This document shows positions 62,901-64,000 of a stretch of DNA of 64,000 nucleotides, piece after piece. The stretch covers positions 11,607,001 to 11,671,000 of the forward strand of contig NC_072800.1 in the NCBI RefSeq assembly GCF_028583425.1. The letters are read 5' to 3'. Below the pieces are notes generated by a model. It worked only from the letters and a program-made list of their open reading frames with translations, had not been told where the DNA came from and did not search any database. Both the position numbers and the translations under genes were made by a program. Positions within the stretch are counted from its first letter, which is position 1. Each line of letters opens with the position of its first letter. Source of the DNA: Eublepharis macularius. Lineage: Eukaryota > Chordata > Lepidosauria > Squamata > Eublepharidae.

Positions 62901-63995
62901 AGGCCTCTCCCGACCGCTGGTTCGTTGGCCGTGGCCGATCACGATCCGCCGGGTCAAGATCGCGCGATCGCCATTTTTGTGGGGTTTTGAGATTCGTAAT
63001 GCAGTTCGTGCCCATCTCTAGCCGCGACTTCCTCTCTAAGGTCCTAGATAGGAACAAGCAGTTAGGTGAAGATTTTAACAAACTGCAGAGCTGCAGAATT
63101 TGTGGCAGATCACTTTAGTACTTGGCCAGAACTATTAAAGTGGGAGTGATAGTATGCAGCAGTCTCTGATCAGCATGACAAAGAGTGTGTTGATGCTATC
63201 GTGATGCTGACAGCCCCTAACCAAATCAGAAAGGACCGATTTCCCTCCTCTCTCTCTCTTACTCTCTGTCTTTTGTGTAGGAGCTTGCTGTCCTTTGTGT
63301 GCTGGAATGCTGAGGGTCCTGTATGATAAAGAAAAGCTGGATACGTTTGCTCGGGTAAGGCACTCAAGTTTCATCGGAAAGATGTTAAGACTGAAATCCA
63401 TTCCAATCATTGTGTGTGTGCAGATGTTAAGTGGAACAGTGCCGTAGTGTATGTATGAATACAGGCAGCTCTTTGCAGGATGATGATGACTGACACAAAA
63501 TTGTGTGCGCACACTGTCCGAGCTCTCCGACTGCCGCTGGTGTCTGCTGCTCAGGGTGAAGGTAGTCACTGTTCTCCAAGTGGTGACTTACTGGTGCTGT
63601 GCCTACAGCCCCTGGATATGCCAGTAGTCTGCCTAATGGCAAGGAGAATTTTACCCCGACCCTCCCTGCATCCTCAGTATTTTGATCAAGTTCAGAGGGG
63701 TCAGAAAGCTGTGCTCAGACTCTTGAGAAAGCTCTCTTTGTCGATTTAAAAAACGGAGCATTTTTTAGCTTGAGATTAAGTCTTCACCACTGCAATGTAA
63801 AATGTCAGGTATGTTACAGAGACTTTAAACTTCTTACAGATTACCAACAAAAGACCAATCACGGTGCTTGAAATACTTCAAAAGATCCGCCTCCATGTGT
63901 CGGTGCCACAGTGTGACGTATTTGGATACCTCAGCATAGAATCCGAAATCGTGATTCTTATCGTACCTGTGGATCAGAACCCCAGGCCCCTTCAG
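8849..63995 (+). CDS. RECK: RECK gene, exons 1-20 of an expected 21 (span with introns)
   Basis: This entry is the span; exons are listed singly. Twenty exons total 2700 nt (900 codons) with no stop or broken phase. Domain order matches vertebrate RECK: signal peptide (about residues 17-34); five cysteine-knot motifs, each opening with Cys-Cys (38, 105, 152, 217, 293); a cysteine-rich middle; EGF/VWC-like segments; one full and two shorter Kazal modules (about 633-795). The last exon, which in mammals adds about 70 residues and the GPI-anchor signal, is beyond the window. RECK is a surface glycoprotein that inhibits MMP2, MMP9, MMP14 and ADAM10, and binds Wnt7 with GPR124. N-glycosylation sequons are at 87, 201, 298 and 353, plus one extra at 210. 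Exon count is compared with the mammalian gene from memory. Confidence 0.97.
8924..8940 (+). repeat. CTG run in exon 1 (poly-Leu)
   Basis: Six consecutive CTG codons encode the core of the RECK signal peptide. A longer GCT/CTG run lies about 310 bp downstream in intron 1. Confidence 0.9.
9247..9275 (+). repeat. (GCT)9-10 trinucleotide tract in intron 1
   Basis: Uninterrupted GCT/CTG repeat inside the CpG island, 300 bp downstream of exon 1. Confidence 0.95.
9590..10190 (-). mobile_element. Degenerate L1-like LINE 3' fragment
   Basis: Minus-strand translation gives patches like '[12 protein letters not shown]' and '[14 protein letters not shown]', resembling the C-terminal part of squamate L1 ORF2, with many stops. 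Moderate confidence from resemblance only. Confidence 0.4.
10207..10457. mobile_element. Palindromic MITE family A, copy 2
   Basis: Same palindromic body and 'aaaaaaagccctg' right end. The left end is mutated to 'gagggcttt'. No convincing 8-bp duplication remains. Confidence 0.8.
11144..11540. mobile_element. Palindromic MITE family A, copy 3 (long subtype)
   Basis: Starts 'cagggcttttttt' and carries the palindromic body plus about 100 bp extra ('ccagctgacccaaagtgaca') that is shared, inverted, with copy 1. The right end has decayed to an A-run and 'cctag'. Confidence 0.8.
11882..12281. mobile_element. Non-autonomous hAT-type element (MITE B)
   Basis: Ends are 'cagggctcattt' and 'aaatgacccctg'. 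Flanks are 'accataat' (11874-11881) and 'accatact' (12282-12289), an 8-bp duplication with one mismatch. The body holds repeated 'agctgctt.gaattcat'-type blocks. Confidence 0.75.
12842..13202. mobile_element. Foldback MITE with long inverted arms
   Basis: The left arm begins 'agagtctctctacaggagac' and its inverse complement forms the right end. The complementarity continues through 'gtgtagagagagacg' and 'atgttagc', giving arms of roughly 95 bp. The element lies in RECK intron 1. Confidence 0.7.
13540..13705 (+). mobile_element. 5S rRNA-derived SINE
   Basis: The head matches the 3' half of 5S rRNA: 'aagctaagcagggttggccc' and 'tacttggatgggagacca'. The tail matches the copy at 14330: 'gcagaggcaagaaactgcaa'. 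It is a SINE3-like element, not a 5S gene, because the 5' half and the terminator are missing. Confidence 0.85.
13742..13812. mobile_element. Short palindromic MITE, degenerate copy
   Basis: Contains 'tgacttcaatggggcactcc' between inverted ends that include 'aatccta'. Related to the copies at 14521, 16863 and 36795. Confidence 0.45.
14330..14510 (-). mobile_element. 5S rRNA-derived SINE, inverted copy
   Basis: On the minus strand it reads tail to head as in the element at 13540: 'cctcccatccaagtaccaac' is the complement of the 5S-like segment. It is opposite in orientation to the neighbouring copy 625 bp away. Confidence 0.8.
14521..14604. mobile_element. Short palindromic MITE
   Basis: 'gagttactccagtctaag' pairs with 'cttagactgaagtaactgcg' around a 'gaagtcaatgag' centre, the same family as 16863-16948. 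Confidence 0.65.
14692..14932. mobile_element. Palindromic MITE family A, copy 4
   Basis: Ends 'cagggcttatttt' and 'aaaaaaagccctg' with a perfect 8-bp target duplication 'tctttgtc' at 14684-14691 and 14933-14940. Confidence 0.92.
15191..15358 (+). mobile_element. Penelope-like terminal fragment in intron 1
   Basis: A 168-bp unit between imperfect 14-bp direct repeats (15177-15190 and 15359-15372, one mismatch, 'caaaaYgcaaagct'). The ends carry inverted 'ggttgttgggggt' and 'acccccaacaacc'. The body has the 'ctgaagatgcc...ggcgaaacgtc' arrangement common in terminal repeats of Penelope-like retroelements. The class is from family resemblance. Confidence 0.6.
15256..15325 (+). ncRNA. Hammerhead-ribozyme-like motif (type I, Penelope type)
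   Basis: Read as RNA: distal stem I CUUGGU (15256-15261), internal loop, proximal stem I CCU (15268-15270), core CUGAAGA (15271-15277, fits CUGANGA), one extra U, stem II GCCAGC/GCUGGC (15279-15284 with 15292-15297), GAA (15298-15300), then ACGUC. The proximal strand AGG (15306-15308) and distal GCCAAG (15317-15322) complete stem I. Stem III would be the minimal self-complementary ACGU, which usually requires dimerisation. The extra U between core and stem II departs from the canonical fold, so activity is uncertain. Confidence 0.5.
15844..15902 (+). CDS. RECK: RECK exon 2 (start of cysteine knot 1)
   Basis: Acceptor 'ttctcacag', donor 'gtacgt'. Encodes residues 35-54, Gly-Ala-Thr-Cys-Cys onward to 'CRDVCEQ', the start of the first cysteine-knot motif. 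The human sequon Asn-His-Ser after the Cys pair is replaced by Tyr-Leu-Ala. Intron 2 (15903-18086) holds a short palindromic MITE and a hAT-type MITE. Confidence 0.95.
16863..16948. mobile_element. Short palindromic MITE, near-perfect hairpin
   Basis: 'gttactccagtctaggccc' pairs with 'ggacctagactggagtaac' around 'aatgatttcaatc'. The outer ends 'aatcctaagaag' and 'cttcttaggatt' also pair. Confidence 0.75.
17170..17484. mobile_element. hAT-type MITE C
   Basis: Inverted ends 'agggatccccaa' and 'ttggggtcccc' with a perfect 8-bp duplication 'ttacttag' (17162-17169 and 17485-17492). The interior is not coding. Confidence 0.85.
18087..18161 (+). CDS. RECK: RECK exon 3 (cysteine knot 1)
   Basis: Acceptor 'ttgtcag', donor 'gtatgt', phase 0 at both ends, 25 codons (55-79) including '[12 protein letters not shown]', nearly identical to mammalian RECK. 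Intron 3 (18162-20295) holds MITE family A copy 5 and an unassigned GC-rich stretch at 19400-20000. Confidence 0.96.
18843..19103. mobile_element. Palindromic MITE family A, copy 5
   Basis: Perfect 8-bp duplication 'caaaagtc' at 18835-18842 and 19104-19111. The palindrome is nearly complete, with 'gcgcc...ggcgc' at the tip. Confidence 0.92.
19400..20040. other. GC-rich intronic stretch, unassigned
   Basis: Purine-rich, GC-rich sequence in intron 3 with overlapping open frames of 120-150 codons on both strands. I recognise no domain and no repeat family. It may be a diverged repeat. Confidence 0.3.
20296..20332 (+). CDS. RECK: RECK exon 4 (end of cysteine knot 1)
   Basis: A 37-nt exon, acceptor 'tttttccag', donor 'gtaaga'. 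Encodes residues 80-91 plus one base. The Cys at 85 closes knot 1 and Asn87-Ser-Ser is the conserved sequon corresponding to human N86. Intron 4 is 20333-24110. Confidence 0.94.
20690..21640 (-). mobile_element. L2-like LINE fragments, antisense
   Basis: The + strand carries the familiar antisense signature ('gtattgtagtagtctagctt' after a 'cagccagtaaagt' block). Farther on, the minus strand reads a degenerate reverse-transcriptase patch like '[14 protein letters not shown]', resembling the L2 'LDLSAAFDTVDHxILL' motif. Heavily decayed. Related pieces: 28580, 35830, 42940. Confidence 0.45.
22250..22500 (-). mobile_element. Penelope-like or related repeat fragment in intron 4
   Basis: CpG-rich block unlike its AT-rich surroundings, with an open minus frame including '[14 protein letters not shown]'. 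It contains the hammerhead-like fold below. Boundaries and class are uncertain. Confidence 0.4.
22404..22457 (-). ncRNA. Decayed hammerhead-like motif with intact stem III
   Basis: On the minus strand: proximal stem I CCC (22456-22454), core ACGAAGA (22453-22447, in place of CUGANGA), an extra A, a weak stem II around GUG/CAU, GAA (22437-22435), a perfect 8-bp stem III ACAAGCUU/AAGCUUGU (22434-22427 with 22415-22408), C17 at 22407 giving a GUC triplet, then GGG completing stem I. The layout is canonical but two core bases are wrong, so self-cleavage is unlikely for this copy. Confidence 0.45.
24111..24196 (+). CDS. RECK: RECK exon 5 (cysteine knot 2)
   Basis: Acceptor 'ttctttaaag', donor 'gtaaga', residues 92-120. 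It contains '[15 protein letters not shown]' and 'CRQACKQ', the opening of the second knot. Intron 5 (24197-25993) holds a tRNA-SINE, a second SINE piece and a tandemly duplicated microsatellite block. Confidence 0.97.
24540..24800 (+). mobile_element. tRNA-derived SINE, copy 2
   Basis: Well preserved: A-box region 'tggtgtagtggttaagagc', B box 'gggtttgattccc', body 'cactctgagtgggcattaag', end 'gcagtatataaatcgaat', and an (ATC)n tail. Confidence 0.9.
25280..25410 (+). mobile_element. Second tRNA-type SINE, 3' fragment
   Basis: 'tggcatctccagttaaaaaa' through 'cagtctgagtagacagcact' and 'gatggtctgattcaatataa' is the body of a common lizard SINE. The inverted copy at 38035 has the head. Confidence 0.65.
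25500..25915. repeat. GGAT/GAAC microsatellites in a ~240-bp tandem duplication
   Basis: The block 'gatatagtgatggatggatg' to 'ttttaaaattgtcacaat' occurs twice (25503-25660 and 25740-25915). Each has (GGAT)n and (GAAC)n runs of different length and scattered substitutions. Between them lies a GATC/ATTG/GCTA-rich linker. Confidence 0.9.
25994..26041 (+). CDS. RECK: RECK exon 6 (cysteine knot 2)
   Basis: Acceptor 'gtttttcag', donor 'gtaagc', 16 codons (121-136), 'ASSKND' to 'CRKEYE', phase 0 at both ends. Intron 6 (26042-33011) is long and contains a truncated hAT-like element, L2-like and L1 pieces and an inverted SINE. Confidence 0.95.
26050..27840. other. Intron 6, left part: nothing recognised
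   Basis: AT-rich intronic sequence. No exon with RECK homology, no RNA gene and no clear repeat seen. Reading frames are short. Confidence 0.4.
27855..28107. mobile_element. Truncated copy of hAT-like element E (see 54694)
   Basis: The right portion matches 54694-55431 with 'cttcagtatgct.cgaat', 'ggagcataccgaagc' and the terminus 'gcacacccctag'. The left part is missing and replaced by a G-rich 'gggggtggtggtggaggggt' run. Confidence 0.65.
28580..29010 (-). mobile_element. L2-like LINE fragment, antisense
   Basis: The + strand reads 'gaaccagcatcctaaatcga', 'tagccccaagtagaacactc' and 'tgtagtagtctagcaatgaa', matching the antisense L2-like signature at 20690 and 42940. Confidence 0.4.
29050..30220. 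other. Intron 6, middle part: nothing recognised
   Basis: AT-rich, no conserved exon, RNA gene or identified repeat. Confidence 0.35.
30222..30478 (-). mobile_element. tRNA-derived SINE, copy 4 (inverted)
   Basis: Inverse complement of the family at 24540: 'ttcgatttatataccgccct' at the left and 'atcaaacccaggttagagtc' for the B box. The tail is ATA-type. Confidence 0.88.
30873..32074 (-). mobile_element. 5'-truncated L1 insertion with 15-bp target duplication
   Basis: Flanked by perfect 15-bp repeats 'tcaacccaaataatt' (30858-30872 and 32075-32089). The minus strand encodes the L1 ORF2 C-terminus, with the zinc-knuckle-like '[18 protein letters not shown]' and '[10 protein letters not shown]'. 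One frameshift near 31620 splits it (31882-31616 and 31635-31096). Only the last ~1.2 kb was inserted, as is usual for L1. Confidence 0.92.
31096..31635 (-). pseudogene. L1 ORF2 C-terminal fragment
   Basis: A 179-codon open frame holding the Cys-rich region and the C-terminal part of an L1 reverse-transcriptase polyprotein. There is no catalytic domain because the insertion is 5'-truncated. The preceding segment is in another frame. Not a host gene. Confidence 0.85.
32090..33011. other. Intron 6, right part: nothing recognised
   Basis: Unique-looking intronic sequence up to the exon 7 acceptor. No exon or repeat that I can identify. Confidence 0.35.
33012..33045 (+). CDS. RECK: RECK exon 7 (34-nt exon, end of cysteine knot 2)
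   Basis: Acceptor 'ttatttctag', donor 'gtaagt'. Encodes '[11 protein letters not shown]' plus one base. The Cys closes knot 2. The size and phase fit the flanking exons exactly. Intron 7 is only 354 nt. Confidence 0.94.
33400..33597 (+). CDS. RECK: RECK exon 8 (cysteine knot 3)
   Basis: The acceptor follows a C12-type pyrimidine tract ('ctccacag') and the donor is 'gtaagt'. Residues 148-213 include '[17 protein letters not shown]', '[19 protein letters not shown]' and '[17 protein letters not shown]'. Asn201-Tyr-Thr is the conserved sequon. Asn210-Ser-Thr is an extra sequon where human has Asn-Pro-Thr. Intron 8 (33598-34953) has a LINE fragment and a SINE. Confidence 0.98.
33650..34195 (+). 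mobile_element. Degenerate non-LTR retrotransposon fragment
   Basis: The + strand reads patches such as '[16 protein letters not shown]' and '[15 protein letters not shown]', resembling the C-terminal region of a LINE. Family uncertain, many stops afterward. Confidence 0.4.
34200..34445 (+). mobile_element. tRNA-derived SINE, copy 3
   Basis: 'gagccagtttggtgtagagg', B box 'gagtttgattcct', and the family body and tail ('tgtaaatagaatgttgttgt'). Confidence 0.88.
34954..35221 (+). CDS. RECK: RECK exon 9 (cysteine knot 4, start of knot 5)
   Basis: Acceptor 'cttctatag', donor 'gtcagc'. Residues 214-302: '[18 protein letters not shown]', '[13 protein letters not shown]', '[16 protein letters not shown]', then Asn298-Thr-Ser-Arg-Cys. 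In mammals knots 4 and 5 carry the GPR124/Wnt7 co-receptor function. The donor is set by phase: an upstream GT eight bases earlier would break the frame. The largest exon of the gene. Confidence 0.97.
35430..35570 (-). mobile_element. LINE/SINE 3' tail, inverted
   Basis: 'tatttatataccgccttggc' is the complement of the common '...gcggtatataaat' retroposon end, followed by A-rich sequence. Confidence 0.35.
35830..36780 (-). mobile_element. L2-like LINE, antisense, long degenerate fragment
   Basis: The + strand reads 'ttatagtagcatggatcact', 'aaaggatagatctttgagtt' and 'aaaccagtggaatgcc', the recognisable antisense order of an L2-like reverse-transcriptase region. Too decayed to translate. Confidence 0.4.
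36795..36868. mobile_element. Short palindromic MITE, degenerate copy
   Basis: Shows 'gtgtaactctgcttag' at the right and 'atcctaagcaaatt' at the left, with 'gagttcattggag' centrally. Confidence 0.45.
36914..37851 (+). mobile_element. Non-autonomous Helitron-like element carrying a minisatellite
   Basis: Begins 'TCctactacataaaagagta' after an A at 36913, resembling Helitron 5' ends. Near the 3' end a hairpin AGCCCGTTGT/ACAAAGGGCT (37813-37840, 10-bp stem with one mismatch) precedes 'tcgtttCCAG' and a T at 37852, close to the expected CTAG|T. Insertion between A and T with no duplication is the Helitron rule. It contains no Rep/helicase coding. The interior is a ~55-bp minisatellite. Confidence 0.6.
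36990..37790 (+). repeat. ~55-bp minisatellite inside the Helitron-like element
   Basis: About 14 units built on 'cacccagctgggatcaggcg' plus 'gagcaggcggcaatgcc'. Apparent protein repeats in all frames derive from it. Confidence 0.9.
38035..38205 (-). mobile_element. Second tRNA-type SINE, inverted
   Basis: Minus strand: head 'agccacggatcagtggtaga', B box complement of 'ggattgaacccggacc', body 'tggcatctccagttaaaagg'. Same family as 25280-25410. Confidence 0.75.
38402..38582. mobile_element. hAT-type MITE D
   Basis: Inverted ends 'cagggatccccaacct' and 'ggttggggacccctg', with 8-bp flanks 'ctctacag' and 'ctctagag' (one mismatch). The ends resemble MITE C. Confidence 0.8.
38839..39018 (+). CDS. 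RECK: RECK exon 10 (cysteine knot 5)
   Basis: Acceptor 'ttttcttcag', donor 'gtatta'. Residues 303-362: '[20 protein letters not shown]', '[18 protein letters not shown]', Asn353-Leu-Thr (conserved sequon). Intron 10 (39019-40331) contains a SINE split by MITE family A copy 6. Confidence 0.97.
39455..39905 (-). mobile_element. Ancient inverted SINE interrupted by a MITE
   Basis: 'tactacctttctccccagtg' at left and 'aatcctgtgagatagatacg' after the MITE form the antisense body of a tRNA-type SINE. The MITE at 39544-39803 lies within it. Confidence 0.5.
39544..39803. mobile_element. Palindromic MITE family A, copy 6
   Basis: Perfect 8-bp duplication 'ctcacaac' at 39536-39543 and 39804-39811, complete ends, full palindrome. 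Confidence 0.93.
40332..40544 (+). CDS. RECK: RECK exon 11 (central cysteine-rich region)
   Basis: Acceptor 'ttttcttgaag', donor 'gtaagt'. Residues 363-433: '[20 protein letters not shown]', '[20 protein letters not shown]', '[14 protein letters not shown]', almost identical to mammalian RECK. Confidence 0.97.
40817..41242 (-). mobile_element. Solo LTR, copy 1 (intron 11)
   Basis: Starts 'tgtagtaacgacacgagac' and ends 'cctaca', flanked by a perfect 5-bp duplication 'gtgtc' (40812-40816 and 41243-41247). The strand is inferred from an AATAAA on the minus strand near the left end. Same family as 51036-51454. Confidence 0.88.
42054..42205. mobile_element. Probable small MITE
   Basis: Inverted ends 'gggttgccagt' and 'ttggcatccct' around a non-coding body. 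No clear target duplication. Confidence 0.35.
42362..42498 (+). CDS. RECK: RECK exon 12
   Basis: Acceptor 'tttttttgaag', donor 'gtaagt'. Residues 434-479: '[20 protein letters not shown]' and '[11 protein letters not shown]'. Intron 12 (42499-46250) holds an L2-like piece, a SINE and the inverted Helitron relative. Confidence 0.96.
42940..43335 (-). mobile_element. L2-like LINE fragment, antisense
   Basis: 'ccgcattctgaactaactga' and 'acagcacattgccataatct' match the antisense L2-like signature. Confidence 0.45.
43415..43640 (+). mobile_element. tRNA-type SINE, third family
   Basis: 'acccaggttcagaccccgct' (B box) with 'cctcacagggttgttgtgag' and 'gaagggtgggataaaatgta'. Confidence 0.6.
44820..46022 (-). 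mobile_element. Inverted Helitron-like element with minisatellite
   Basis: On the minus strand it begins 'TCactatataattgagtaag' next to an A, then 'accctggtgcaccaccagag', the same start as the element at 36914. The ~55-bp minisatellite follows (45880 to 44830). No 3' hairpin or CTAG end is visible, so the 3' side seems truncated or replaced. Confidence 0.55.
44830..45880 (-). repeat. ~55-bp minisatellite, inverted relative of 36990-37790
   Basis: About 19 units of 'gcattgccacctgctccgct' with 'cctaataccagctgggttaa', the complement of the intron 9 array. Confidence 0.9.
46251..46391 (+). CDS. RECK: RECK exon 13
   Basis: Acceptor 'tttttttcag', donor 'gtaaac'. Residues 480-526: '[20 protein letters not shown]' and 'PCLPYFCVQ', an EGF-like segment. 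Intron 13 is only 129 nt. Confidence 0.97.
46521..46709 (+). CDS. RECK: RECK exon 14
   Basis: Acceptor 'cttcatctag', donor 'gtaagt'. Residues 527-589: '[20 protein letters not shown]', '[20 protein letters not shown]'. It ends in a run of nine A immediately before the donor, coding Gln-Lys-Lys where human has Lys-Arg-Lys. Confidence 0.97.
46790..46985 (+). mobile_element. Possible CR1 LINE fragment
   Basis: Sequence like 'tcctactttgcttcagtttt' resembles the CR1 region before the reverse transcriptase. Very decayed. Confidence 0.3.
47530..47985 (+). mobile_element. Possible L2-like LINE 3' fragment
   Basis: 'ccaccaaaacacatcttttc' with a following LINE-like tail resembles the L2 'LKTHLF' end. 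Weak. Confidence 0.3.
47985..48920 (+). pseudogene. CR1 LINE reverse-transcriptase pseudogene
   Basis: Two main frames: 47967-48287 with '[12 protein letters not shown]' and 'VRWICNWV', and 48289 onward with '[12 protein letters not shown]', '[10 protein letters not shown]' (catalytic 'ADD'), '[11 protein letters not shown]', '[14 protein letters not shown]' and '[16 protein letters not shown]'. A stop/frame change at 48287 and later decay make it non-functional. CR1 is the dominant sauropsid LINE. Confidence 0.88.
48965..49994 (-). pseudogene. Non-LTR retrotransposon (LINE), C-terminal part, interrupted
   Basis: The minus strand includes the catalytic patch '[12 protein letters not shown]' (about 49975-49940), then '[20 protein letters not shown]', '[10 protein letters not shown]' and a decayed C-terminal region. 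The gypsy LTR begins at 49995, so this LINE was the target of that insertion. Clade uncertain. Confidence 0.65.
49995..50471 (-). repeat. 3' LTR of the gypsy element
   Basis: On the minus strand it begins TGTCATG and ends ACTGACA, contains AATAAA near the 3' part, and directly follows a polypurine tract. Confidence 0.8.
50472..50494 (-). other. Polypurine tract of the gypsy element
   Basis: Minus strand 'gagggggcagaa' adjoins the LTR start, the usual plus-strand primer site of LTR retrotransposons. Confidence 0.75.
50502..50940 (-). pseudogene. Gypsy integrase C-terminus with chromodomain-like tail
   Basis: '[19 protein letters not shown]' and '[12 protein letters not shown]' followed by '[15 protein letters not shown]' and 'YLVRWK-like [11 protein letters not shown]' fit the post-integrase region and chromodomain of chromoviruses, used in targeting insertion to chromatin. 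Confidence 0.8.
51036..51454 (-). mobile_element. Solo LTR, copy 2, nested in the gypsy element
   Basis: Starts 'tgtagtaacgacacgagac' and ends 'cctaca', with a perfect 5-bp duplication 'gatgt' (51031-51035 and 51455-51459). It interrupts the gypsy polyprotein between the integrase and the chromodomain. Confidence 0.92.
51455..52166 (-). pseudogene. Gypsy integrase core, broken
   Basis: DDE residues are visible: Asp in '[11 protein letters not shown]', Asp in '[11 protein letters not shown]' (usual DRG is DRR here), Glu in 'NQVLEQF' after 'HPETDGQTE'. A stop near 51630 splits it from '[17 protein letters not shown]'. Confidence 0.85.
52485..52769 (-). pseudogene. Gypsy RNase H domain
   Basis: 'MGGVLLQAD', '[18 protein letters not shown]' and '[10 protein letters not shown]' are hallmarks of Ty3/gypsy RNase H. 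A frameshift separates it from the RT. Confidence 0.88.
52772..53344 (-). pseudogene. Gypsy reverse transcriptase
   Basis: '[12 protein letters not shown]', catalytic 'YLDD', '[16 protein letters not shown]' and '[15 protein letters not shown]' give a clear Ty3/gypsy RT. Upstream sequence still resembles RT ('NTPFG') but with a stop and frame change. Confidence 0.92.
53388..53615 (-). pseudogene. LINE fragment upstream of the gypsy remnant
   Basis: Minus frame '[20 protein letters not shown]', '[17 protein letters not shown]' and 'WLPVSVEEL' fits the spacer between endonuclease and RT in LINEs, possibly the same LINE as 48965-49994 with its RT lost. Confidence 0.55.
53640..54165 (+). mobile_element. 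CR1 LINE 3' end
   Basis: 'gttggaccagaaacaacggg', 'aagtggaacaggcttcctct', 'ggttggactaggtgaccctt' and the repeated 'tatgtttc' end are typical of CR1 3' regions. Confidence 0.7.
54250..54650. repeat. Large inverted repeat (arms ~90 bp)
   Basis: 'gggctcagtgatagtgagga' with 'ttcaggagaagaggagtgct' on the left is mirrored by 'ctcctcttctcctgaggagt' and 'cctcactatcactgaaccct' on the right, about 220 bp apart. Class unknown. Confidence 0.75.
54694..55431. mobile_element. hAT-like non-autonomous element E
   Basis: Ends 'taggggtgtgc' and 'gcacacccctа'-type complement, flanked by 'attgtaat' (54686-54693) and 'gttgtaat' (55432-55439), 8 bp with one mismatch. The interior is GC-rich with no transposase; internal palindromes occur near each end. 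Confidence 0.8.
55955..56077 (+). CDS. RECK: RECK exon 15
   Basis: Acceptor 'ttaccttaag', donor 'gtagtg'. Residues 590-630: '[20 protein letters not shown]' and '[17 protein letters not shown]'. Intron 14 (46710-55954) is the longest after intron 1 and holds most LTR and LINE remnants. Confidence 0.96.
56740..57450 (+). pseudogene. DIRS-like retrotransposon 3' remnant (tyrosine recombinase end)
   Basis: '[20 protein letters not shown]' and '[20 protein letters not shown]' resemble the C-terminus of DIRS tyrosine recombinases, with the nucleophile Tyr in 'HYAID'. The usual HxxR is HTTG, so the Arg is lost. Downstream 'gtgcgggactgcacataaga' fits the DIRS 3' region in sauropsids. Class by resemblance. 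Confidence 0.55.
57635..57806 (+). CDS. RECK: RECK exon 16 (Kazal module 1)
   Basis: Acceptor 'cctctttcag', donor 'gtaaac'. Residues 631-687: '[20 protein letters not shown]' and '[18 protein letters not shown]' make the complete Kazal domain, then '[13 protein letters not shown]'. All Kazal cysteines are present. Confidence 0.98.
58230..58925 (+). mobile_element. CR1 LINE 3' end with ORF2 C-terminus
   Basis: '[15 protein letters not shown]', '[15 protein letters not shown]', '[16 protein letters not shown]' then a 3' region ending 'tgtatgattctatgatcc', the CR1 terminal octamer type. Frameshifts after 58601. Confidence 0.9.
59060..59102 (+). repeat. GGTGCA hexamer microsatellite
   Basis: About seven units of 'aggtgc' in intron 16. 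Confidence 0.9.
59730..59925 (+). CDS. RECK: RECK exon 17 (Kazal module 2)
   Basis: Acceptor 'tttatccag', donor 'gtatgg'. Residues 688-753: '[17 protein letters not shown]', '[20 protein letters not shown]', '[18 protein letters not shown]'. This is the shorter, diverged second Kazal module. Confidence 0.96.
60060..60205 (+). mobile_element. LINE/SINE 3' tail
   Basis: 'ttatccgccctgagcctgct' and 'gggagggcggaatataaata' with an (ATAA)n tail, a common retroposon end. Confidence 0.55.
60734..60944 (+). CDS. RECK: RECK exon 18 (Kazal module 3)
   Basis: Acceptor 'ttcccccag', donor 'gtaagc'. Residues 754-823: '[20 protein letters not shown]', '[12 protein letters not shown]', '[20 protein letters not shown]'. 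Confidence 0.97.
61000..61690. other. Intron 18, left part: nothing recognised
   Basis: Intronic sequence, no exon or repeat that I can name. Confidence 0.35.
61695..61985 (+). mobile_element. L1 ORF2 fragment (Cys-rich region)
   Basis: The + strand reads '[16 protein letters not shown]'-like residues, aligning with the L1 zinc-knuckle region 'CWKC...HMWW' seen at 31500. Confidence 0.5.
62360..63020. mobile_element. hAT-like non-autonomous element F, complete
   Basis: Inverted ends 'tagacatgggcac' and 'gtgcccatctcta', flanked by 'accacgac' (62352-62359) and 'gccgcgac' (63021-63028), 8 bp with two transitions. No transposase; open frames inside are chance. Confidence 0.75.
63281..63354 (+). 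CDS. RECK: RECK exon 19
   Basis: Acceptor 'ttttgtgtag', donor 'gtaagg'. Residues 824-848: '[20 protein letters not shown]', close to mammalian RECK. Confidence 0.97.
63840..63995 (+). CDS. RECK: RECK exon 20
   Basis: Acceptor 'cttcttacag', donor 'gtata' at the window edge, phase 0 at both ends. Residues 849-900: '[20 protein letters not shown]', '[19 protein letters not shown]'. The next exon, with the GPI-anchor signal, is outside the window. Confidence 0.97.
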
Positions 63996-64000
63996 GTATA

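Noticed and set aside
62296..63021. 241-codon open frame in intron 18
   Set aside because: Lies exactly within non-autonomous element F, has no domain, and overlapping frames on both strands are equally open.

Overview
The window is eukaryotic, from a squamate reptile and probably a gecko-like lizard. The organism call is inference, resting on lizard-type tRNA- and 5S-derived SINEs, L1 and CR1 fragments, and a split vertebrate gene. There are no operons and no prokaryotic signals. The one host gene I can support is RECK (reversion-inducing cysteine-rich protein with Kazal motifs) on the + strand. I traced twenty coding exons by translation, GT/AG boundaries and phase continuity. They run from the initiator ATG at 8849 to the donor after 63995 and total 2700 coding bases (900 codons). 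Only the terminal exon, with the C-terminus and GPI-anchor signal, lies beyond the window. All junctions keep frame and I see no stop, so the gene looks intact. RECK is a membrane-anchored glycoprotein that restrains metalloproteinases (MMP2, MMP9, MMP14, ADAM10) and acts with GPR124 as a Wnt7 co-receptor.

Layout. 1-8630 is intergenic: a tandem array, a broken hAT transposase gene on the minus strand (1322-3186), a three-copy 135-bp repeat, a truncated hAT-like MITE, a foldback MITE, and an L2-like LINE split by a tRNA-SINE. 8636-9420 is a CpG island holding a TATA-less promoter (CCAAT box, GC boxes) and exon 1. 9400-64000 is RECK introns, heavily filled with transposons.

The intronic mobile DNA includes six copies in the window (five intronic) of one palindromic MITE, several with perfect 8-bp target duplications; other hAT-type MITEs; SINEs of at least three kinds; and L1, CR1 and L2-like LINE pieces. 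There are also two solo LTRs of one family with perfect 5-bp duplications, one of them nested in a 5'-truncated Ty3/gypsy chromovirus-like element at 49995-53385; a DIRS-like remnant; and two related Helitron-like elements carrying a ~55-bp minisatellite in opposite orientation in introns 9 and 12.

Most interesting. Two sequences resembling Penelope-type hammerhead ribozymes sit inside RECK introns. One is in intron 1 (15256-15325, + strand) and has a CUGANGA core, stem II, GAAAC and a two-part stem I, all within a 168-bp element flanked by a 14-bp target duplication. The other is in intron 4 (22404-22457, - strand) and has a perfect 8-bp stem III bounded by GAA and a GUC triplet, but a damaged CUGA core. 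From memory, an intronic hammerhead has been described in mammalian RECK, so these deserve a direct test. The inverted Helitron pair flanking exons 10-12 is a second point of interest, as it could promote exon circularisation.
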